Below, one piece after another: positions 29,007 through 39,146 of a DNA stretch of 64,000 bases (positions within the stretch are counted from its first letter, which is position 1; every line of letters begins with the position of its first letter). The position numbers were made by a program, and so were the translations under genes. The notes below the pieces were generated by a model. The model ran no database searches, was not told the DNA's origin, and was given only the letters and a program-made list of their open reading frames with translations. The stretch is from Caecitellus pseudoparvulus (taxonomy: Eukaryota; Bigyra: Bicosoecida), in assembly GCA_965644315.1 (NCBI GenBank), contig CBFFRQ010000180.1:48612-112611 (forward strand). Direction: 5' to 3'.

Positions 29007-30149
29007 ATGCTGAGCCGCACAGGTGCACAGCACGCCTTGCGCAGGCCGAAGTTCCAATCAAATCTGCTTCAGCCACACTTGCGACACGCTCCCTGGGCAA
29101 GTTTGGTGCGGCGCCCACAGTTGGACTCTTCCCAAGGAGCGCTCAGGCGCTGGTGCGCAGACGGGCCCGCGAAGTACGCCGACCAAAACAACACCTGGGT
29201 GGACCGCCACGTGCCCCCAGTGCTCGTGCCATACATGAAACTTGCGCGCATAGACCGCCCTATTGGTACATGGCTGTTGCTGTGGCCGTCTCTGTGGAGC
29301 ATCGGGCTTGCTGCGCCGTGTGGTGGGCTGCCAGACCTGAGCATGATGGCCCTCTTCGGGGTGGGCGCCTTCGTCATGCGGGGGGCTGGCTGCACCATCA
29401 ATGACATGTGGGATCGGAAGTTTGATCGGCGCGTGGCCAGGACCACCCAGCGGCCCCTCGCAGCTGGGACGGTGTCCATGCCTGCCGCTGTGGCTTTTCT
29501 TGGCGGCCAGCTCACAGCAGGCCTCTGCGTGCTGACGCAGTTGAACATGTACTCCATCGCACTGGGGGCTGCATCCCTTGTGCCCGTGGCCCTGTACCCT
29601 GCTGCTAAGCGCGTGACAGGGTGGCCCCAAGCCGTGCTGGGCGTCACTTTCAATTGGGGCGCCATGCTTGGGTGGGCGGCAGTGCATGGGAGCGTGTATT
29701 GGCCAGCCGTCGCGCCTCTGTACGCAGGCAGCGCCCTGTGGACCATCGTGTACGACACCATTTACGCCCACCAAGACAAAGAGGATGACGCCCAGCTTGG
29801 CCTCAAGTCCTCTGCTTTGACGCTGGGGGAGGAGAACTCACGCAGTGTCTTGACTGCGCTCACCCTTGCGTCTGGAGCATTATGGAGCGGCGCAGGGGTG
29901 GCGCTGCTGGGCACACCCTGGGCTGTTGGCGGTGCGTACTTCGGAGGCGTGGCGGCACTCACAGGCCACCTGCTCTGGCAAGTGCGCACTGCTGATTGGA
30001 GCGACCGAGAGAACTTGAACAACCGCTTCGTCTCGAACATGTACGCTGGAGCACTGCTCATGGCAGGCATCGTGCTGGGGAAGCTGATGGCCACTAGCCC
30101 TGCGGCTGGGGAAGCTGAGGATGACAGTGACTCTGCTGCAAACTCATGA
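29007..30149 (+). CDS. COQ2: 4-hydroxybenzoate polyprenyltransferase, mitochondrial
   Basis: Single exon, 380 aa from the ATG at 29007. The N-terminus is rich in Arg/His/Leu/Ser without acids (MLSRTGAQHALRRPKFQSNL), a typical mitochondrial presequence. UbiA-family catalytic motifs: NDMWDRKFD (132-140) with the R-P-L-A-A-G that follows, and the second Asp-rich motif YDTIYAHQDKEDD, which bind Mg-prenyl diphosphate. About eight membrane helices are visible, such as LLLWPSLWSIGLA and GAMLGWAAVHGSVYW. Reaction: transfer of a polyprenyl chain to 4-hydroxybenzoate in ubiquinone synthesis at the inner mitochondrial membrane. Upstream the frame is open to 28839 but without ATG. It converges on FHIP with 10 nt between stops. 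Confidence 0.92.
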   Translation: MLSRTGAQHALRRPKFQSNLLQPHLRHAPWASLVRRPQLDSSQGALRRWCADGPAKYADQNNTWVDRHVPPVLVPYMKLARIDRPIGTWLLLWPSLWSIGLAAPCGGLPDLSMMALFGVGAFVMRGAGCTINDMWDRKFDRRVARTTQRPLAAGTVSMPAAVAFLGGQLTAGLCVLTQLNMYSIALGAASLVPVALYPAAKRVTGWPQAVLGVTFNWGAMLGWAAVHGSVYWPAVAPLYAGSALWTIVYDTIYAHQDKEDDAQLGLKSSALTLGEENSRSVLTALTLASGALWSGAGVALLGTPWAVGGAYFGGVAALTGHLLWQVRTADWSDRENLNNRFVSNMYAGALLMAGIVLGKLMATSPAAGEAEDDSDSAANS

Positions 30150-30159
30150 CTCAGGCGCA

Positions 30160-32412
30160 TCAGCTGTCGTGCACCGCCTGCACCCATTCCTTCGAGGCGG
30201 CATCCAGCAGGATGCAGTTCAGCAGTTGCTCGCCATGCTCTGCTAGTGCGGCGGCAACGTCTGCCTGGGAGTGGCCATGCAAGTCACTCTCTGCCATGGC
30301 GACCACTGCTTCGTCCGCTTCGCACACAACCTCTGCGGCGTCGCCGACGCAGCCGCTGCGCAGCTTGACTGCAAGCAAGGCAGCCCTGAATACTGTCATG
30401 CCCACACCCTCTGCTGTGAGACGTGCATCGGTCAGCAAGCCTGCCCAAGCATCGTTGAGTGCGCCATGTAGCGCACACTGCTGACTAGGCGCCTCCCCAC
30501 CATCAAGGCGCTTGAATCCCAGCATGAACGCTGCACTCGGCGGCCAGGCCAGGGCGCACGACACAGCCCCTGTGAGAGCGAGGTTGCACGCAGAGGGATT
30601 TGTGCTCCACGCCCTCACTGCCCGTGTGAGCACACGTTGCACATGGGACCCAGCCTTCCCGAGAGTGACTGGCTGCACAGCTTCCAGCGCTGGTAGGGCA
30701 GGTGCAGCCTGCGCTTCACCGCTGGACTTGCCCCCTTCATCTTCACTGTCCTCCTCCGCCAGCAGCTCCCGCAGGAGGCGAGTCCGACGCACATCATCTT
30801 GTTCAGGCGGCTCAGCTTGCTGTGTGATTTCCCATAGCGTACCTTGGTGCCGAGCGGTCATGGCGCTGAGCTGCTCCCGCGCGTCTTTGCCAGGCAGGCT
30901 CACGAGCTGCGCCGGCAGCTTGGGTGCCGGCAGTGTCGATGCCAACACTGTGTGTGTTTGTGCGAGGATGGTCGTCAAGCACTGCGTGCCAAGGAGGCGG
31001 TGCGTCTCATCAGGTGCAAGGAGGGAGTCCACCACCACCCCCAGGCCCTCCTGCCGCACCAACTCAGTGAGGCAAGCTGCATGCAACCACGCTACTGACC
31101 CTCCATGCGAGCCACTGGCAGCCAGCTGGGTGAGAACAAGCTGGAGCAAGAAACACACCCATCCCCGCTCACTGCTCCCAATCAGGGCTGACAGAACGCA
31201 GCCCTGCAAGAAGTCAGCCCACACTGCACTGCGGAGCACGGCCGCAGCCTCGATCCAGCTTTCGTCCATGCGGTGCAGGTGGCAGAAAGCGAAGGACAGC
31301 GCCTTTGACAGCCGCAGTACAGCTGGGTGCTGCAAGCATCCCCCCACTGACAGATCGTCGACCGTCTGCAACATGGTTGCAGGGATGGCCGGCTGCATGG
31401 CCCCTTGCCACGCAGCAACGTTACTTGCCGTGATCGCCGCCACCAGTTGCTCAACGTTGCTGCGCCACCAGCAGTCCAAGGCCGGCAAGTGCACTAACGA
31501 CTCCAGGCACCGCAGTGAGATGCTGCTGCAAGTGTCGTCAAGGCAGCCAACTCCATGCAGAATGCCTTCAAGCCACAATGCGTCATCCCCGCCCGACTCA
31601 GCGCTGCCAGGGCTGACCTGCTTGGCAGCCTCCCGAATGCTGTCCAGCACCAGGGGCTGCACTGTTGCAAGTGACCACACCCAGTCCAGGAGCACGACCA
31701 AGCTGCGTCTTGTAGCCACGGCCCCTGCGTGCAGCGCTCGCTGCCTGGAGGCGGTGCTCGCAGCAGCTTCCTCGGCGGGCCGAGAGCTGTGCGCGGGCGC
31801 GGAGGCGGAATGCACCAGGTCTGCTACTCGCACAACCGTCTCTTTGTGCATCAATCCGGGGTGGCGAGAGTGCGACAAAACTTGGTGGACGCCCCACAGG
31901 GCCAAGGCGCGCATGCCACGCGGCGCATCGCTCTTGCCTGCGCTGCACCAGTGCCCCAGGATGCTGTTTTCAAGGACGAACGCCAACACAGAGCCGCCTT
32001 CATCTTGTTCAGAGGAAACCCCACTTTGGTTCTCTTCATTCTTGATTACTATGCGCACCATTTGTTGCAAGTGGCGCCTCAAAGGGTTTCCCCTGTCTGC
32101 AGCCCCCAGCTCAGCTGCCCTGCAGTCCACATCCGTCATTTGTTGGTCTGTGCTCAGAGGAAAAACAGAAAGTGAGGGGGACACCTGTCAGCCTCCCTGA
32201 CATAGCACGCTTACGGGAAAGGTGTTCCTGAAAGTCCTGCCCTGCGGAGCGGGGGCAGGGTGTCCCTGAGCTATGACTTGTGATAACGCGAGCGAAACGC
32301 TGGCGCACGCACAGTGCGCTTGGAAAGCGGCAAGGTCGGAGGTTGCCGCAGGCACACTGGCCCCGCTAGTAGTACTGCCCCATATGGACTTGAACAGAGC
32401 TGGCGCGTTCAT
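30160..32412 (-). CDS. FHIP (FAM160 / FTS-Hook-interacting) family protein
   Basis: Complement(30160..32147, 32215..32241, 32313..32412), 704 aa; introns of 67 and 71 nt around a 27-nt microexon. Splicing produces FQAHWQDFQEHL, matching the F-x-x-HW motif that opens FHIP proteins, followed by HLQQMVRIVI (family HLxQMLxLL) and FVLENSILGHWCSAGKSDAPRGMRALALWGVHQVL, which matches the conserved I-L...G-K-x-D-x-P-x-GM-R block. The remainder is helical (LDSIREAAKQV, LVAAITASNVAAWQG), with an acidic linker (LAEEDSEDEGG). FHIP joins FTS and HOOK to link endosomes to dynein. The start ATG at 32412 gives MNAPALFKSIWG. An unspliced reading would begin at an internal Met and lose the HW motif. Confidence 0.78.
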
Positions 32413-32617
32413 ACTTCAAAGAGCTGGACCGCAGTGGGCCGTGGCTCAATGCGGCCAGGTTCCGAGCAAAGTTTGCAGCCCAGCGAGGAAGCTGCAATGT
32501 GTCGCAAAGGTCAGCTATCGGGGGTGCCTGACACCGGATGTCTGTGATTTGCCTATCTTGACGTGATGACACACCGCTGTACCTTGGCACTCTCATATTT
32601 GTACTTGTACAAAGTGA

Positions 32618-32623
32618 TATATA
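32618..32623 (+). promoter_or_regulatory. TATA box upstream of tRNA-Gly
   Basis: TATATA within GTGATATATACAC, 30-35 nt before the tRNA 5' end. Same placement as the box before tRNA-His. Confidence 0.5.
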
Positions 32624-32652
32624 CACAAAATGTTGTTTTCTGGGTACTTGAA

Positions 32653-32723
32653 ACGACCATGGTTTAGTGGTAAAATTTCCGCTTCCCAAGCGGGAACCCC
32701 GGGTTCGATTCCCGGTGGTCGTA
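32653..32723 (+). tRNA. tRNA-Gly (CCC)
   Basis: 71 nt. Acceptor ACGACCA pairs with TGGTCGT and the discriminator is A. The D arm is GTTT-AGTGGTA-AAAT. The anticodon arm is TCCGC-TTCCCAA-GCGGG with CCC at 34-36. The T arm is CCGGG-TTCGATT-CCCGG. No intron. A T6 run follows after 3 nt. Confidence 0.93.
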
Positions 32724-32726
32724 GCC

Positions 32727-32732
32727 TTTTTT
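32727..32732 (+). terminator. Pol III terminator of tRNA-Gly
   Basis: Six T on the coding strand, directly after the tRNA. Confidence 0.85.
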
Positions 32733-32916
32733 CCCCCTCCCCCTCAACGCGTGTTGCGCAGTAATATTTTATTTCATACATTTCCAATCGAAAGTTGGCG
32801 CAAATCTAGGGTATCCTCTGCGAAACAGAGGGCCCTGCACTCTTTGGTTAAGGGACTGCCTCGCAGTCGCGGAAGGTGCAGCGAATTCCGCAAAGGTCCA
32901 CACCGGGCACGGCCAA

Positions 32917-34771
32917 ATGGCAGACAAGCTAGCTGAAATCGCGAAAAAGCGAAGGGAAGTGGATCTTCCTGCTGCAATTGCTGCTGTCCCGCTGGAGGAC
33001 GTGCAGGCTGCCGCTGCAGAGCAGGCTGCCCCAGTGAACCTGTTGGCCCGGCTTGAGGAGCTGGCCCCTGGTGCTGCAGTTGCGGCCGAGTTCAAGCGGG
33101 CGAGCCCTAGTAAGGGGGACATTAACACGACCGTGACATTGGAAGGTGAGTGCTGCCTGGCCCACGTGGGTATTTCCTGCCAGCACGCATCCCGCGGGTG
33201 TTGCAGACCAGGTAGCGGCATATGCAGCCGCGGGTGCTCACATCGTGTCTGTGTTGACTGAGCCGACGTTCTTCAAAGGAAGCCTGCAAGACTTAAGCCA
33301 GGCCAAGATGGTTGCACAAGCAGCTAAAGCAGCGAGCTGCCCGCTGATTCTCCGCAAGGACTTCATTGTGTCGCCGTACCAAGTCGTGGAGGCGAGAGCT
33401 GCAGGTGCCGACACGCTGCTGCTCATCGTCGCCATTCTCTCGGATGAAGAGCTGAGCGAGTGCATTGTTTGTGCTCGAGAGCTTGGAATGGAGCCGCTGG
33501 TGGAGGCGGCGAATGAGGCTGAGATGCTCCGCGCACTTCGAGTCGGTGCCCGTGTCATCGGTGTGAACAACCGCAACCTGCGGACGTTCAAAGTGGACTT
33601 GCACACGACTGCCAGGTGCCTTCAGGCAGCACAGGGTGAAGTGCAGCCAGGTTCTCCGCTGGTTCACGTCTTGTCCCTGTCGGGTGTCCGGGGCTGCTCT
33701 GATGTGGCAACCATTCGGCAAGGCTGCAGCGACACGGACACCGTGCGGCTTGCGGGGGTTCTGGTTGGCGAGGCGCTGATGAAGTCTGCGGACCCAGCGT
33801 CTCTTGTGGCGTCGTTTCAAAAGGCGCTTCACGGCGAGACGACGACGCCCATTGCCTTCCCCGGCTTTGTGAAGGTGTGTGGCGTCTGCTCCAAAGAGGA
33901 CGCGCTGGCAGTGGCTGGTGCCGGGGCGTCAGCAGTGGGCATCATCCGTGTGCCAGGGTCCAAACGTTGTGTTGCTCAAGACGTCGCGAAGGACATCGTT
34001 AGCGCAGTGCAAGCTTTCAGGGAGCAGGATCCGGCACCAGAGCTCGCAAGTGGCCTCGCTGCTGCAGCGGCAGCTTGTTCCTCAGACCCCACCGCAAGTC
34101 GGAGCCAAGTGGCTGCATCGGCTCCGACACAAGCTTCAACAGCAGCGTGGTTTCGCACCTTTTGGCAGCAAGGCCTGGCGGCCGCCGTCGCACGGGCCCC
34201 ACCTCTGACTGTGGGCGTGTACCGAAACCTCCCCTCAGCCGAAGTCGCCGCTGACGCTGCCGCCTGTGGATTCGACCTCGTGCAGCTGCATGGGGATGAA
34301 GGCTGGGAAGAGGCACTTAACATCCCTCAGCCGGTCATCAAGGTGCTGCATGTCGCACCTGCCAGCGAGGAGCAGTCTGCCCTCGAAGCAGCACGAGGCA
34401 TTTCCCAGCACTTGCGGCCTGGCACGGCTGCTGTGCTGCTGCTCGACACCCGTGTACCTGGTAGTGAAGGTGGCGGTGCAGGAGTTCGCTTCGACTGGGC
34501 TATCCCAGCTGCCCTCCAGCAACTGCATGCCCCCCAAGGTCTGCCATTGGTGGTAGCGGGCGGCTTGGGTGCAGACTCAGTCAGTGCCGCGGTGGCGGCG
34601 AGTCAGGCTCGAGGTGTGGATGTCTCATCAGGTGTTGAGGATTCTGCGCGGGCACCAGCTAAGGAGCTAGGTGCCGTCGCTGCCTTTGTGTCCTCGGCAC
34701 ATGCAGCGCTGGAAGGCGTGCAGGTGGACGCAGCGGCTGGCGCAGCTGCTGCGGAGCCGCCCACTTCGTAG
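32917..34771 (+). CDS. Bifunctional indole-3-glycerol-phosphate synthase / phosphoribosylanthranilate isomerase
   Basis: Join(32917..33145, 33207..34771), 597 aa, one 61-nt intron. The N-terminal half is IGPS: EFKRASPSKG (58-67, substrate Lys), VSVLTEPTFFKGS, ILRKDFIV (catalytic Lys), GVNNRNLRTFKVD and LVGEALM. The C-terminal half from about 295 is PRAI: FVKVCGVCSKEDALAVAGAGA with the catalytic Cys, VGVYRN, LVQLHGDE, LLLDTRVPGSEGG.G..FDW with the catalytic Asp, VVAGGL and GVDVSSGVE. Together they convert phosphoribosylanthranilate to indole-3-glycerol phosphate, steps 3 and 4 of tryptophan synthesis. The order IGPS-PRAI is that of E. coli TrpC(F), without the N-terminal glutamine amidotransferase of fungal TRP1/TrpC proteins. 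A 60-residue Ala/Gln-rich insert lies inside the PRAI domain (about 345-405). No organelle presequence is obvious. Its 3' end overlaps the next gene antisense. Confidence 0.92.
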
Positions 34772-35241
34772 TAATGCAGCCTGCAGCGCCCATCTATGTG
34801 CTGCTTCACAGGGGTCCAGCCTGGCACAGAGAAGAAGTTCGCTACCACTCTGACTTTGTGGTCGCCCTCAGCGAGTGCGTTCAGCTTGGGCGCCAGCGCT
34901 GCCAGGCCTTTGGGCACAAGGTACAGCAGCAGGACGGTGGCTGAGCTGAAGTCCACCTGAAGGGCATCCTGACACAGGATTCGAATGCGATTCGAGGCAG
35001 CAGACGCGGACACCTTTGCTTCTGCTCGCGCAGCTAGTTCTGCGGAGATCTCAACGCCAAATCCTGATCCAGTTTCCGCACACACGGCTGTTAGGAAGCG
35101 GCCATCTCCACAGCCGATATCCCAAACAACGTCGTCCGCCGTCACAGGACCCAAAAGCTCAACCGCGATCGACATGGCGTCGTCCGACGTGGGATTGAAG
35201 GGTGCCAGGGTCGGCCCGGCATCTTGGCTACCCTGAGCCAT
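34603..35241 (-). CDS. Class I SAM-dependent methyltransferase
   Basis: 212 aa from the ATG at 35241 (MAQGSQDAGPTLAPF). Motif I is VVWDIGCGDGRFL, followed by the acidic strand-2 end (GFGVEISAELAARAEAK). Motif IV region: QVDFSSATVLLLYLVPKGL. Then VRVVANFFSVPGWTPV, and RLHYYEV closes the fold. This order (no nucleic-acid motif, LYLVP and PGW.P) resembles the FAM173/ATPSCKMT-like lysine methyltransferases, but the substrate is not certain. The last 55 residues are Ala/Ser/Thr-rich, unlike a domain, and are encoded opposite the end of the tryptophan gene (169-nt overlap of coding sequences, 34603-34771), so the real 3' end could be shorter if an intron or early poly(A) site is used. Confidence 0.75.
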   Translation of the reverse strand: MAQGSQDAGPTLAPFNPTSDDAMSIAVELLGPVTADDVVWDIGCGDGRFLTAVCAETGSGFGVEISAELAARAEAKVSASAASNRIRILCQDALQVDFSSATVLLLYLVPKGLAALAPKLNALAEGDHKVRVVANFFSVPGWTPVKQHIDGRCRLHYYEVGGSAAAAPAAASTCTPSSAACAEDTKAATAPSSLAGARAESSTPDETSTPRA

Positions 35242-35525
35242 GCTGCTATGCACGGGGCGTAAATTGCTGTGTGAAGATCGACACTGTGGATCGCCCCAAA
35301 ATTACCAACGTGCAAACAGCCCCATCTTCAGCCACAGACGGACAGTTCAAAGCACCCACGGATTTGCTGACGCCCGGAACTCGCACACGGCTCTGTTTGC
35401 GGCCAGAGGGGTCTGGTCTGCAGGGGTCGCCGTCCCACACCCCAGGGTGGGCGAAGCGCCTTGGCACAGCCGGTCAACGGCCAGCGGCAGAGCAGCCCTG
35501 ATGATTCTTTGACGCTAATTCCAGA

Positions 35526-37529
35526 ATGAGCGTTGTGTGCTTCCGCCCTGTGGCGCTGCGCACCAAAGTGACGTCAATGAACGCCGTCAATGGTATGCCG
35601 AGGGTGCGGAAACTGCTTCCCTCACGATCTCAGCATCTCGCGGCCCTTGCGCTCACAGAGCTGTTTTTTGACATTGTGTTTTCGTTGGCCATGACTTCTG
35701 TACGCCAGGAAATAGTTTCATCACTGCTTTTCTGTGGAGCTAACGATGCAGGTGTGTGGCAGGTGTGCGCCTGGACTGCCTTGAGGCTGGCATAGCCCCT
35801 GTTTCCTGCGCCGCAGATTGCTTGGGCGGGCAGCACTTGGGCAGCAGCCTAGTGCTGTTTGTGACCTTCTACTTCACTGCTTACTTCATGGTTTTGTTTT
35901 CGAACAGGTTCCACACAGAAGAGTTCGGGTACAATGGTGGGTCGCGGCAGCCGTCCTGCGAATCACCTGCAAGTAGGTTGGCCACCGTACTCACCTTCCG
36001 CCCCCTCTTGAGCAGGCTGGCTGTATTTACTCATGGCCTGTTTGGCCCTTATGAGCGTAGCTTCGCTGGACTGTGATCCTGTTCCTGATGCCCCCAACGG
36101 CTCAGTGTGCACTTCTGTCTTCTCCATCCAGGGTGACACCCTCGCCCCTCCCAAGAAGCACTCACAGGCGGTCAGGAGAATGCTGGCGCACTTGGGACTC
36201 CCGACATCTAAACAGACCGCATTTGTAGCTTTTGCAAGTGCCGCTGCGCTATCGAACTGCCTCACCGCAGTGCAGTTTTGGAGGGCGTCGGCCCTCCCGA
36301 GTGCCACCAGGTGGGCCAGAGTGTACGCCGTGTCCAGCTCTGTGGGCGCTGTCGCGTGGGCCCTTGCTGCGCCCTTTGCTGCAGACTACACCATGCGCAT
36401 TTCAGTCGGGAGTTTTGTGGCGGCAGTGCATGTTGTGGCTGATTTTTGGAGCCGGCAGTGCCGGAATCACCTGCCCACTGCGCTGCCTGCTCACTTGTCT
36501 GCGCGGTTTCGGAAGTTTGGTGTCGTCATGTTGACTCAAGTCCTCATGGGCGTCATGCGCCCAGATCTGAACTACAGTGGCGAGGCGATGCTCTTTGCGG
36601 CTGCAGTGCTGGCGCTCTTGACTCTGTTCAAGATTGTGTACTTTGACTTGGACCAAGGAAGTCGCAGTGATCGATTTGCCGGGTATCCAGAGTGGACAGA
36701 GTGGCTTTACTTGCTTGCAAACATGGTGCTGACCGGCTGCATCACCGCCTTGGGCGCTACCACGGCTGCCATCCTCATGGACCTTGCCTCCACATCGGTT
36801 TCGATCCGGCCTTCCCTGCAACAGCGGGTGAAGTGGCTGTTAACGAGCAGCCTAGGGATTGGCTTGCTCTCTTCATGTGTCATTCAGCTTTCGCTGCAGG
36901 GTGCTGGCTCCCGCGTGCGAGTCATGCGCAAGCGGTACCGCATACTCGTCCGGGCACTGTTGTCCTTGGGCTTGACGGTAGCTCCAGCGTACCTCCCTGC
37001 GTCACTCACCCCCATGCATATTTTGTTGCTGCAAGTGCTTGGGTTGTTGTTTCAGCTGATCGTCGACATCTACGGGATGCGGCGGCGGATTCTGCCCCGC
37101 ACTGCAGCTGAGCTCGAAGCGCTTGCAGAGGAAGACGGCACAGCTCATCTGCTGGGTTACAGCTTATTGCCGGAGGGACAGCACTTATCCGACGGCCCGA
37201 CGCAACGGGCTCCCTCTGTTCACTCACGTCCTGCGCTGTCGGACTTATTGGGGGCTGGGGATGTGGCGCTAGGCAAGCACCTCGGCCGGGCATCCGGAGC
37301 TGCGGCCGCTGAGCCTGATTGCCCGCAAAGGGGCTGCCCCGCGCATGCCCCCAATGCTGTGGAAAGCACGCACTCCAGGGTGCGAGCCGGGCCTTTGTCT
37401 CTCAACATCTCTCAGCCAGACCTCTCCGCCCCTCCCTCGTCTCCGGCAAACAGTTCTATTGTAGAATACCTTCTCGGCCAACGCCAGGAGGAAGCCAGCA
37501 CTACGGCATTTGGCGGAGGACAGCCCTGA
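35526..37529 (+). CDS. LtrA-like multi-pass membrane protein
   Basis: Join(35526..35751, 35817..35936, 36016..36056, 36132..37529), 594 aa; introns of 65, 79 and 75 nt. The last intron is also open in frame, but it has a strong pyrimidine tract before its CAG, and its removal joins WLYLLMACLALMS to the next loop. Signature: LTELFFDIVFSLAMTSV (LtrA: ELFFDLVFVFAI), then FYFTAYFMVLFSNRFHTEEF (LtrA: W..Y.NRFDTDD). About ten hydrophobic segments follow. The C-terminal 150 residues are polar and probably cytosolic. Bacterial LtrA (low temperature requirement A) proteins have no settled biochemical role, and eukaryotic members are uncharacterised. Confidence 0.7.
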
Positions 37530-37805
37530 GGGGTCCTTCAGCCTCGCTTTTTGTCTGCGGGCCCACGCATGGCATGCGGTCTGCTCGTGGCGCTGCCTCT
37601 CCTCCATTCCTGTTGAATGGTGGAGCCAGCAGGTGCACTGCCTTGGCAAAACCTGGCGACCAACGCTACCATTGATGTTCCTGGACGTCAACGCGGCCCT
37701 TTAGGACAGACAATTTCATCGTATTTGTCTCGATTTTCGCTTCATTTTTGCCCGCTCAGATCGCCTCGGGTACGACGTGTGTCCGCCCAACAGGGCCACA
37801 CTACT

Positions 37806-39136
37806 ATGGCCGCTGCAAGAGGCCCTAGCACAGCAGCATTCATTGCGAAGCTAACAGAGGTCCCCACAGGGTCTTGTGTTTCCTCCGCTGCAAGCGCCCT
37901 GCGCTTGCGTCTTGTTCGGACCCAAGAGCTGCTGCAGTCAGTGGTCGTGCAGCTAGATGCTGCGCATGCAGAGGCCCAGCGCAGGGCCGCTGAGGCGGAG
38001 GACGTGCGACAGGAAATGCAAGCATTACGTGAGAGGCACATGGTTGAAGTGAAGGAGGCGAGGAAAGAGGCTTCTGCCAGGCACGAAGTTGCAAAGCAAG
38101 CCACGAAGGTGAGACCAGCACCACCTGCCACTTACCTCTGCTCAGCTGCACTCCGTGAAAGCCATGGTGCGCGCAGTTCTCAGAGAGAATCGCCGAGCTA
38201 GAAGGAGAGCTAAAGGCGCGGGACGAGAAGCTTGCAACGCAGGTGCGTCGACTCTGGCTCTTTGCCAATGCTCTGCTTTTGTGTCGCGGCGACCTTCAAA
38301 CCGACGACTCTTTGACGTGCAGAGTCAAGAGAGCTCATCATTTCACGCTTCAGTTGCTATGCTGGAGGCAGAGCTCACTACTTTGAGGAAACAATGGGAG
38401 CGGGAGACTCTGAAGTCCAAGGCCCGGGCAGCGGAGCTGCTTCAGCAGGCGCAGGGTGCCGAGGATCGACTGGCGGCAGCTCAAGCTTCAGAGCTCAGTA
38501 TGCGGGAAGCGCTTGCAGCGAAAGAGGCACAATTGCTGGACTCTCACACCGCCCTCAGCAAACTTCAAAGCAAGTTCAAGGCATTGCAATCAGCTCAGGA
38601 TGCAAGCCGGACAAGTGGTGCCGATCTTGAGGTAAGGCGCAGCCCGAGGAAGGAATCAGCGCCAGGCTCACGCTGCTCCGCGCCACCCACAGGCAATTCG
38701 CGCCCGACTGGAGGAGACTGTTACTCAGCTCCGCATGGAGAACGGCGAGCTCCAAGAACATGTCGTCGACCTTCGCGCGCAGGTGTCCGAGCTGCAGTCA
38801 CGGCTGCAAGAGGCACAGCAAGTCCAGGGCCAGTCTGCTTCTAGATTCTCAGAGTATGTCAAAGTCAAGCGTGAGAATGTTGCATTACAGGAGCAGCTGT
38901 CAAGCATGGCTCGAGGAACCCTGCGCGCACACAAAGCCGGATTTACCCAGGCCTCACATGGGCAGGCGTTCCGAGCCCCTCTTCCCGAGCAAGGCCGTCG
39001 AAGCTCACCCCGCCTCGTGGCAGCTTCACCATCACTGAGCGCTTCTTTGGATATAGCAACGGCTGTGGCAGGGGGATCGCGCGGGGCATTCCCACCCGTG
39101 TCCCCTCATGGTGCGACAGTCGCTCGCCCGAGCTAG
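37806..39136 (+). CDS. Coiled-coil protein of unknown function
   Basis: Join(37806..38108, 38177..38242, 38323..38631, 38693..39136), 373 aa; all four exons are phase 0 (introns of 68, 80 and 61 nt). Almost continuous heptad-like helix from about residue 30 to 290: RLVRTQELLQSVVVQLDAAH, FSERIAELEGELKARDEKL, LEAELTTLRKQWERETL and ARLEETVTQLRMENGELQEH. The tail is Ser/Gly/Pro-rich. No TM helix or known domain. Coiled-coil proteins of this kind are common in flagellar and cytoskeletal structures, but I cannot name it. The start is the first ATG (MAAARGPSTAAF). It converges on the USP gene, with 10 nt between stops. Confidence 0.75.
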
Positions 39137-39146
39137 TGCAGCACGT

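Noticed and set aside
30512-32200. 562-codon plus-strand ORF opposite FHIP
   Set aside because: Cys/Ser/Arg-rich shadow; the minus strand encodes the FHIP motifs.
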